Shown here: positions 1 through 5,569 of the stretch, one piece after another
Layout: each line of letters begins with the position of its first letter
How positions within the stretch are numbered: position 1 is the first letter of the stretch
Source of the DNA: Lentisphaeria bacterium
GTDB taxonomy: Bacteria; Verrucomicrobiota; Lentisphaeria; JABSQK01; UBA12247
Direction: 5' to 3'
DNA: 10,957 bases
NCBI GenBank assembly: GCA_003477185.1
Contig: DMTJ01000352.1
Span: 1 to 10,957 of the forward strand
The notes under the pieces: model-generated
The model's input: only the letters and a program-made list of their open reading frames with translations
The model's database searches: none
What the model was told of the DNA's origin: nothing
Program-made: the position numbers and the translations under genes

Positions 1-581
1 CTTCTCGAGAAGCGCGCCAGTGCCAGCTTGCGGTGGACGCCGCCGATGATTGGCAAGGCGTTCGCCAGTGCATCGACGAAGGTGAGTAGAAACGGAATCT
101 TGTGCCCGATCTTAGACAGAACGAAGACTACGATCCCAAGGAGGTAGAGCGGGCCGAGGATCCCAGCACCAGCGGAGAGCCCAGTGGTTGGCCCGCGGGC
201 GACAAAGCCAATGACGGTGACAGCGGCAGCGGCGACATGGAGAACCAGGGTAGGGTAAATCATCTGACTGAGAAGATTCCCGCGTAGCTTGCGCCAAAAT
301 TCTCGGTCCGCGGCGATGCGTGTGAGCACGCGGTCAAGAGAACCAGTGCGCTCGCCTACTTGAATGAGACGTCGCTCGAGTGGCTCAAACAGCGGGCTTT
401 GCTCGGCCGCATCGTAGAAGGTATTGCCGCGCTCGACGGAATCATGCAGGCGCATGACCAAGTTGCCAAGCGGGCCGCTGCAGGCACGCTCAAGGCTCCG
501 CAGCGCTTTCAGCATCGGCAAGCCCGCGTGCAACATTGCGGATAGCTGCCGGAAACATTCTTCGGTCTTTCTTCCAGTCAT
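1..581 (-). CDS. GspF-type (T2SSF domain) inner-membrane protein, 3' end outside window
   Basis: The reverse strand reads from an ATG at 581 to the window edge without a stop (193 codons). The first ~100 residues carry the T2SSF pattern: 'QLSAMLHAGLPMLKALRSLE' near residues 12-31, and 'LIQVGERTGSLDRVL' near residues 72-86, the glycine/glutamate turn typical of GspF/PilC cytoplasmic domains. Two hydrophobic segments follow (about residues 104-128 and 139-157). After them comes the opening of a second F domain ('ALPIIGGVHRKLALARFSR'). GspF/PilC proteins are polytopic platform proteins of type II secretion or type IV pilus machines and are usually about 400 residues, so roughly half is visible. 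The protein begins directly at the F domain, without the N-terminal lead-in of many GspF proteins. No strong Shine-Dalgarno sequence precedes the ATG. No other secretion gene is in the window, so GspF versus PilC cannot be decided. The gene is divergent from the DUF885 gene. Confidence 0.85.
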   Translation of the reverse strand, partial: MTGRKTEECFRQLSAMLHAGLPMLKALRSLERACSGPLGNLVMRLHDSVERGNTFYDAAEQSPLFEPLERRLIQVGERTGSLDRVLTRIAADREFWRKLRGNLLSQMIYPTLVLHVAAAAVTVIGFVARGPTTGLSAGAGILGPLYLLGIVVFVLSKIGHKIPFLLTFVDALANALPIIGGVHRKLALARFSR

Positions 582-634
582 GCTGTCACACTACCACGAT
601 CCGAGTGCACCGGGATACGCCAGCGCCAAGTCCG

Positions 635-663
635 TTGACTGGAGAAGCTGCGGAATGTATACG
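635..663 (+). promoter_or_regulatory. Putative sigma70-type promoter for the DUF885 gene
   Basis: TTGACT at 635-640 matches the -35 consensus at five of six positions. TATACG follows at 658-663 (four of six) after a spacer of exactly 17 bp. Transcription would start near 670 and give a leader of roughly 130 nt before the ATG at 804. It is the best plus-strand promoter match in the divergent spacer. A minus-strand -10-like CATAAT exists in the same area, but I found no good -35 partner for it. Function is inferred from the motif alone. Confidence 0.42.
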
Positions 664-778
664 CATTATGGGCTTACCACCCGTGACAGCTCCAGCCATC
701 AACTGTGAAAACGGGGGGCCCTGACCAGCTCGTCGACGGTCACGGGCGATGGTGTGAACGAATAGCCGCTGGACAACG

Positions 779-803
779 GCCGGACCGCTGCTACCTGTCC
801 GGC
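779..803 (+). promoter_or_regulatory. Inverted repeat abutting the DUF885 start codon
   Basis: GCCGGAC at 779-785 and GTCCGGC at 797-803 are perfect 7-bp inverted arms around an 11-nt loop. The right arm ends at the base before the ATG at 804. In the mRNA this GC-rich hairpin would occupy the position normally used for ribosome binding, and no Shine-Dalgarno sequence is visible there. It may reduce or gate initiation, or it may be chance in GC-rich DNA. Confidence 0.3.
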
Positions 804-2516
804 ATGACTCTTCGCCTCTTTGCCCTTTTTTTCGTCGCCCTCGCGGCCTGCGCCGATAACCAGCTCCTACGGGAGTTTCATGCGGATCGGCAGCTGTTGC
901 ATCGCTTTTTCGATAGCGACCTGTCTGCGGACTCCGCAATGCGCATCGGCGACTTTTACCAAACGCAGCTATTGGCCTTGCAGAAGCAGCCGTTCGCGGA
1001 TCTCGACCGCAGCGGACAGGTCGACTTTTTGTTGCTGCAGAATCACCTCAGGCAGCGGCTGTTCTTTCTCCAGAAGGACGCAACATACCGCGACCTAGAC
1101 GCTGAGTTTCTGCCGTTTGTTGCGCCCATTCTGGCGCTTGAGCTTGCTCGGCAGAAGATGGAGCCGCTGGTGGAAGCTGACGCCGCAGCCGCGCTCAGCG
1201 AGATCGCAACCGGCCTCGAGACGCTGCGCGAAACGGTGGACAAGCGCTTGGGCGAGCAGAAAGAGGACAGCGGCATCGAGCAGCTTCCGCCGGAGCAGGC
1301 CCAGCGCCTGGCCCAGCGAACGCAGCGCTGCAAGCAAAAGCTGGAGCATTGGTACAAGCAATACGCCGGGTATCGGCCTGGCTTCGCCTGGTGGATGAAG
1401 AAGCCGTACGAGGCCGCCAGCAAGGCCCTGGACGAGTATGCCAAGGTGTTGCGCGAGAAAGGAGCGGGGATCAAGGAAGACGCGGATGCGCCGTTGATCG
1501 GCCAGGCGGTCGGGGCCGATACGCTCGCGGCCATGATTGGGTTTGAGATGCTGCCGTACAGCGCCGAAGAGCTGCTGGCGATCGGCGAGAAGGAGTTTGC
1601 TTGGTGCGAAGATCGCATGGAGGAGGCGGCCCAGACCATGGGGCTGACAGATCGCTTTGCTGCGCTGGAAGCGGTGAAGAAGAAGCACGTCGCGCCTGGC
1701 AAGCAGGATGAGCTGGTGGCGCAATACGCCCATGAGGCGGCTGCATTTGTCGAGGAGAATGATTTGGTCACGGTCCCACCGCTGTGCAAAGAACTCTGGG
1801 ACGTGCGCATGATCGCGCCGGAAAACCTCGACCGTCTGCCCTACGCACTCTATCGCGGAAACAGCGTGGTGGTGGCCTTTGCTGCAGATGTGCTGGAACA
1901 CGAAGAGAAGCTGATGAGCATGCGCGGCAACAACCTGCATGCGACCCGCATCGTCACGGCCCATGAAGTCATTCCTGGGCATCACCTGCAAATCTTCTAC
2001 GGCAGCCGCTACCGGACCGATCGGCACATCTTTCGCACCCCGTTTTACGTGGAAGGCTGGTCGCTCTACTGGGAGATGTTGCTGTGGGACAAGGGCTTTG
2101 CGCGGGGACCCGAGGACGAGATCGGCATGCTGTTCTGGCGGATGCACCGCTGCGCGCGCATCATCGTCACGCTAAAGTTCCATCTCGGGCAGATGGCGCC
2201 GGAGGAAATGGTGACGTTTCTCATTGACCAGGTTGGCCATGAGGAAGAACCCGCAAAGTCCGAAGTGCGGCGCTTTATCGGCCCGGGCGGGGGCGTGCTC
2301 TATCAGGCTGGCTACATGCTGGGCGGACTCCAGATCCGCGCGCTTCAGCGCGAGCTGGTGCCGGAGACAATGAGCATGCGGGAGTTTCACGATGCGATTC
2401 TGCGGCAGGGCCCGATCCCGATCGAGATGTTGCGGGCGCAGCTGACGGATGGTCCGCTTTCTGCGGAGTTCGCACCGTCGTGGCAGTTTTACGAGGCTGC
2501 TGCCTCGGCGCCATAG
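804..2516 (+). CDS. DUF885 family metallopeptidase-like lipoprotein
   Basis: Predicted 570-residue envelope protein. The first residues form a short lipoprotein signal: hydrophobic 'LFALFFVALAAC' with lipobox L13-A14-A15-C16. This favours the ATG at 804 over an in-frame GTG at 705, whose extra residues are polar and would bury the signal. The family mark is 'HEVIPGHHLQ' (H387, E388, H393), the HExxPGH variant of a zinc site seen in DUF885 (PF05960) proteins. It is followed by 'EGWSLYWE' (E417 to E424), where a further metal ligand is expected. The C-terminal part has the family's late 'GGGVLYQAGYMLGG' segment. Length fits DUF885 proteins, which resemble peptidases of the MA clan and are mostly uncharacterised; some act on peptides or small amides, so the substrate is unknown. 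It stands alone, divergent from the GspF-like gene and convergent with the ROK kinase gene. A terminator was not found. Confidence 0.9.
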   Translation: MTLRLFALFFVALAACADNQLLREFHADRQLLHRFFDSDLSADSAMRIGDFYQTQLLALQKQPFADLDRSGQVDFLLLQNHLRQRLFFLQKDATYRDLDAEFLPFVAPILALELARQKMEPLVEADAAAALSEIATGLETLRETVDKRLGEQKEDSGIEQLPPEQAQRLAQRTQRCKQKLEHWYKQYAGYRPGFAWWMKKPYEAASKALDEYAKVLREKGAGIKEDADAPLIGQAVGADTLAAMIGFEMLPYSAEELLAIGEKEFAWCEDRMEEAAQTMGLTDRFAALEAVKKKHVAPGKQDELVAQYAHEAAAFVEENDLVTVPPLCKELWDVRMIAPENLDRLPYALYRGNSVVVAFAADVLEHEEKLMSMRGNNLHATRIVTAHEVIPGHHLQIFYGSRYRTDRHIFRTPFYVEGWSLYWEMLLWDKGFARGPEDEIGMLFWRMHRCARIIVTLKFHLGQMAPEEMVTFLIDQVGHEEEPAKSEVRRFIGPGGGVLYQAGYMLGGLQIRALQRELVPETMSMREFHDAILRQGPIPIEMLRAQLTDGPLSAEFAPSWQFYEAAASAP

Positions 2517-2588
2517 GCGACTTCGTTGGTGGAATAGCCCGCGAAATACGCGAATCACACCGAAAGCCACCGCCTTGATCATCGGTTG

Positions 2589-2617
2589 GATATCGGGCAT
2601 GCCCCACGTATGATATC
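2589..2617. repeat. Palindrome cluster GATATC / GGGCATGCCC / GATATC
   Basis: GATATC occurs at 2589-2594 and 2612-2617. The perfect 10-bp palindrome GGGCATGCCC occupies 2595-2604, directly after the first copy. The whole block can fold as a cruciform or hairpin on both strands. It lies about 70 bp after the DUF885 stop codon in the convergent spacer, so a transcript-end or repeat-boundary role is possible. It lacks a T-tract. Confidence 0.3.
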
Positions 2618-2765
2618 ACCATGAATCCCACACCGAAAAATCCCAGTGCTTCGCCGCTGGCCTGATCTTTGCTTCGTGGGAAGGGGCAGTGGTCCGGCTG
2701 GTATCCGGGAGGGATAATCGAACGTAGCCGGTGGTGAAACGACGGAACGGATCGGAAAACGAGTT

Positions 2766-2780
2766 CGCCCTGGAAGGGCG
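2766..2780. repeat. Short tight hairpin in the convergent spacer
   Basis: CGCCCT at 2766-2771 pairs with AGGGCG at 2775-2780 across a 3-nt loop. No T-tract follows on either strand, so a simple intrinsic terminator is unlikely. It could be the core of a dispersed repeat or serve as a 3' stability hairpin for the kinase operon transcript. Confidence 0.25.
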
Positions 2781-2882
2781 GCAGAAGGTGCTGCGCTGGC
2801 CACGCATTTGATCGACCATAAACCAGGTGATGTTTGGCTTTTTGATTTCGCTACCTCCCTGTTAGCCGTTGGGTATCGAACA

Positions 2883-3809
2883 TTAATAGAAGAGCGCTGC
2901 GGCACCGATTAGGCCCGCGTCGTCTGGATGCTCTGCCTTGAGGATGTCCACCTGGCCTTCTTCTGCCCAGGCCAGTTCACGAACTGTCTTGCGAAAGCTT
3001 GCCAGTACTGGCTCAGGCGAATTCATCACGCCCCCACCAATGATGATGCGCTCGGGGTCAAAGCAATGGATAAAGGTGACCAATGCCTCGCCCCAGCAGC
3101 GAAGGCAATGGGCGAGTACGTCCGCGGCACAGCTGTCCCCCCGGGTCGCGTGGTCCATCAGCTCATGAAACCCCAGCGTGTCACTGCCCCGGAGGCTGCT
3201 TGCTCGGTACTGGACGTGGCCCTGCACCAGCTCCGGTAGCGCCCAGCCGGAGGCTTCGGCCTCCAGGCACCCGACTCCGCCACAGGTACAGGCTCGCCCG
3301 CCGGAGCGCACGAGAATGTGGCCACCAAGATTGCCGGCGGTAAAGTGGGGCCCGGTGAGCACACGCGCTTCGCTGATGACCGCCGTGCCGATTCCGGTCC
3401 CGATGGTCATCATGACCAGGTTGTCCGCGCCCCGGCCAGCGCCATAGCGCCACTCACCAATCAAGGCACCGCGGGCGTCGTTTTCCAGGCGCAGCTCCAG
3501 GCTGGCTTGTTGCTGGGCCCAGCCCACAAAATCAAAGTCGACTGCATCGTCGTACTTGCCGTTGGTCCCCATCACTCGCATCGCCTGGCTATTCACCAAG
3601 CCGGTGCTGAGGACGCCCAGCCCCTCGCAGGCAGCGATGCTCGTATGCTGCTCGTCGCAGAGTGCCCGCAGACGCGTCAGAACCTCGTTCAAGTGAGTCG
3701 CCAGGGATCCCTGCGCATCAGCCGGACAATTCGAGGAACTGACGACACGTCCCGCCTGCACCAGGCCAAATTTGGTGCGGGTTCCCCCGAGGTCGATCGC
3801 AGCAATCAT
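2883..3809 (-). CDS. ROK family sugar kinase (hexokinase type, likely mannose or glucose)
   Basis: Protein of 308 residues, normal for ROK kinases, which phosphorylate hexoses at the 6-hydroxyl using ATP. The N-terminus 'MIAAIDLGGTRTKFGLV' is the phosphate-binding strand of the actin-like ATPase fold. 'LENDARGALIGE' places the catalytic aspartate at D111. 'IGTGIGTAV' (136-144) is the second nucleotide loop. 'GGRACTCGGVGCLE' (170-183) is the CxCGxxGCxE signature, with H164, C174, C176 and C181 as likely zinc ligands. 'RIIIGGG' (254-260) is the adenosine motif. There is no DNA-binding domain, so this is a kinase and not a ROK repressor. An upstream in-frame ATG at 3845 is rejected because ROK kinases begin just before DLGGT. 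The ATG sits 2 nt after the isomerase stop, implying translational coupling. Context suggests mannose as substrate; glucose, fructose or an amino sugar cannot be excluded. Confidence 0.93.
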   Translation of the reverse strand: MIAAIDLGGTRTKFGLVQAGRVVSSSNCPADAQGSLATHLNEVLTRLRALCDEQHTSIAACEGLGVLSTGLVNSQAMRVMGTNGKYDDAVDFDFVGWAQQQASLELRLENDARGALIGEWRYGAGRGADNLVMMTIGTGIGTAVISEARVLTGPHFTAGNLGGHILVRSGGRACTCGGVGCLEAEASGWALPELVQGHVQYRASSLRGSDTLGFHELMDHATRGDSCAADVLAHCLRCWGEALVTFIHCFDPERIIIGGGVMNSPEPVLASFRKTVRELAWAEEGQVDILKAEHPDDAGLIGAAALFY

Positions 3810-3811
3810 GG

Positions 3812-5569
3812 TCAGATTCTCACATACGCTTTGAGGGTTGCACATTGCTGGCCTTCGGACTCGCCATGCGGCCGGATGGTATAGGCCCCCACCGCAGCCG
3901 GGACAATGAAGGTCTCGGCATAGTGTACGACATAGGGCGCGAAGGCGCCGTTTGGACTCTCGACCACAGCTTCGGTGCCTTCTACCAGGTTCAGGACGTT
4001 CACGCCGCCATTGGTATTGTGCTCAACTGCCCTAGCGAACCAGTGTCGCCGAGTTTCGATAAACTCGCGCTCATGCAGGCCCGTGCGTTCTTCGCGCCAG
4101 CCCTCGCCCGAGGCGATCGGCTCGACGGCGTTGATTAGGTTTTCGCGCACCCACTCGGTGTCGCACTCCCATTGGATGTTCTTGGCGCCGTGCTCGAGGT
4201 TAATCGGGCGTGGCAGACCATCCAGGCCAAGACGGCCCCAGTCCCACATCTTGAAGGTGAAGATGTAGGGCGTGGCGCTAATCTCCAAGACCATTCCGCC
4301 CTTGCCTCCGCAATGTACGGTCCCAGCCGGAATGAGAAAGTGATCGTGTTTTTGGGCCGGCCAGCTATTGACGAAGCGCTCGTCATCAAAGGGTTTCTCG
4401 CCACGCTGGGCCGCGCCCAGATCGGCGACCATGGCCTCGGGATTGATCCCGGTCTTGGTTCCGAGGTAGACGGTGGCTCCTTCGACGGCCTCCAACATGT
4501 AATAGGATTCGTCCTGTGTGTAGTTCATCCCGAAGTGCTGTTGAATGTACTCTGTCAGCGGGTGCACCTGGAAGGAGAGGTTCCCGCCGTCGATCGTGTC
4601 GAGAAAGTCGAACCGAATGGGGAACTCATCGCCAAACCGCGCGTGAACGCGTTCGCCCAAGAGGGCCCGCGGCTCTTGGAACACCACGTTGATTGAAGGA
4701 AGCTCCATGATGGTACCATCGAAGTCCAGCAACAGAGAATTCTCCTCTGGGACGCAGTCGAAGCCCCAGCCATAGTTTGCCGGTTCAGGGTCCAGGTCAT
4801 AGGCGTCTCTCATCCACTGGCCACCCCATGGTGCCGGGTCGAAGAACGGGACCACGCGAAAGGGCTGGCGGGTGGCGGCAGAGAGCGCCGCGCGTACGGG
4901 CTCTCCTTCTGCCAGCCGGGGCTCATTCGCTGTGTTGGTGTCGAGCACGAAGTCCCAGCGGTGCTGCAACTCACGTTTGAGCCGGTCACAAACCCGCCAG
5001 TCCGTGAAGTACGCACGCTTGTACTGCAGGCTCCATTTCAGCGTACGATTCTCGACAGCCAGGTTCGAGATCTCGTCGCGGCGCATGCGTAGTTGGGCTT
5101 CCCAACGGGCCAGGTCTGCGTAGACGAGGATGTCGCCGGGGTGAATCAGGCTGGCGCCTGGCCCAATGATAATCACCAAGCCAGCGTCTAGTGACGTGAG
5201 TTCCTCACTGCGCTGGGCAGCCTTGGCTGGATCCAGAAAGTCAGCCATCTGCAGGTTGGTAATCCAGCCAAAGATGGGGTCATCACCGCCATTAAACGGC
5301 GCGACCTTGCGCTCAATCTCAGCCGTTTCCAGAAAGGCTTGCGAAGTTCGCACAATGCGCACGGGCTCGAGCGGACGCAGCGCGGCCAGGACTTCTTCCT
5401 CCTGCACACCGACGTAGCATTCTACCGTCAGGATGGTGGCGCCTGGAGACTCATGCTCGGCGATGGCCTGCTGCAGTTTAGCACACGTTGCGGGCCAGCC
5501 GGCGACGCATTGTCCAGCGGAACCTGGCACCGCTAGAGTCGGCCGTTTATCGTAGTTAGACGGTCTCAT
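3812..5569 (-). CDS. Long-form class I mannose-6-phosphate isomerase with N-terminal extension
   Basis: Protein of 585 residues. The C-terminal part (about 240-585) is a class I phosphomannose isomerase, a cupin zinc enzyme converting mannose 6-phosphate to fructose 6-phosphate. Zinc ligands are visible: Q334 and H336 in 'LSFQVHP', E354 in 'DESYYMLEA', H419 in 'PAGTVHCGG'. 'MVLEISATPYIFTF' and 'DWGRLGLDGLPRPI' match the substrate-pocket segment. Ordinary class I enzymes of bacteria are about 310-400 residues, so the first ~240 residues are an extra domain. That part has 'GLVIIIGPGASLI' (130-142), 'ILVYADLARWEAQLRMRR' (147-164) and 'KRAYFTDWRVCDRLK' (184-198), loosely recalling the late half of nucleoside-kinase P-loop folds, but no GxxxxGKS/T loop is present. 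The start overlaps the GH38 gene by 14 nt and has no Shine-Dalgarno sequence, so initiation probably depends on translation of GH38. The kinase gene follows after 2 nt. Confidence 0.9.
   Translation of the reverse strand: MRPSNYDKRPTLAVPGSAGQCVAGWPATCAKLQQAIAEHESPGATILTVECYVGVQEEEVLAALRPLEPVRIVRTSQAFLETAEIERKVAPFNGGDDPIFGWITNLQMADFLDPAKAAQRSEELTSLDAGLVIIIGPGASLIHPGDILVYADLARWEAQLRMRRDEISNLAVENRTLKWSLQYKRAYFTDWRVCDRLKRELQHRWDFVLDTNTANEPRLAEGEPVRAALSAATRQPFRVVPFFDPAPWGGQWMRDAYDLDPEPANYGWGFDCVPEENSLLLDFDGTIMELPSINVVFQEPRALLGERVHARFGDEFPIRFDFLDTIDGGNLSFQVHPLTEYIQQHFGMNYTQDESYYMLEAVEGATVYLGTKTGINPEAMVADLGAAQRGEKPFDDERFVNSWPAQKHDHFLIPAGTVHCGGKGGMVLEISATPYIFTFKMWDWGRLGLDGLPRPINLEHGAKNIQWECDTEWVRENLINAVEPIASGEGWREERTGLHEREFIETRRHWFARAVEHNTNGGVNVLNLVEGTEAVVESPNGAFAPYVVHYAETFIVPAAVGAYTIRPHGESEGQQCATLKAYVRI

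Larger units (their letters stand above)
2517..2882. other. Intergenic region between convergent genes, no convincing gene
   Basis: The 366 bp between the stop of the DUF885 gene and the stop of the kinase gene hold several minus-strand frames up to 108 codons. None has a ribosome-binding site at a suitable distance or a recognisable domain, and the translations are rich in Ser, Arg and Pro, as expected of non-coding GC-rich DNA. The region contains a palindrome block (2589-2617) and a tight hairpin (2766-2780). No stem followed by a T-tract was found on either strand, so no classic terminator is visible for either converging gene. The texture suggests an interspersed intergenic repeat remnant, but one copy in one window cannot show that. 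Confidence 0.5.

Noticed and set aside
705..803. Upstream GTG start for the DUF885 gene
   Set aside because: It would add 33 polar residues ahead of a clear lipoprotein signal peptide, and no ribosome-binding site precedes it.
1095..2147. Long antisense frames (350 and 255 codons) inside the DUF885 gene
   Set aside because: The sense frame carries the lipobox and the HExxPGH motif. The antisense frames have no domain, no ribosome-binding site and are expected shadows in GC-rich DNA.
2579..2905. Minus-strand frame of 108 codons in the convergent spacer
   Set aside because: No ribosome-binding site, no domain, composition unlike neighbouring proteins, and it overlaps the end of the kinase gene.
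3810..3845. Upstream ATG at 3845 for the ROK kinase
   Set aside because: ROK kinases start a few residues before DLGGT; the extra 12 residues overlap the isomerase gene and match nothing in the family.
3318..3884. Plus-strand frame of 188 codons opposite the ROK kinase
   Set aside because: It is antisense to a gene with every ROK motif intact and shows no domain of its own.
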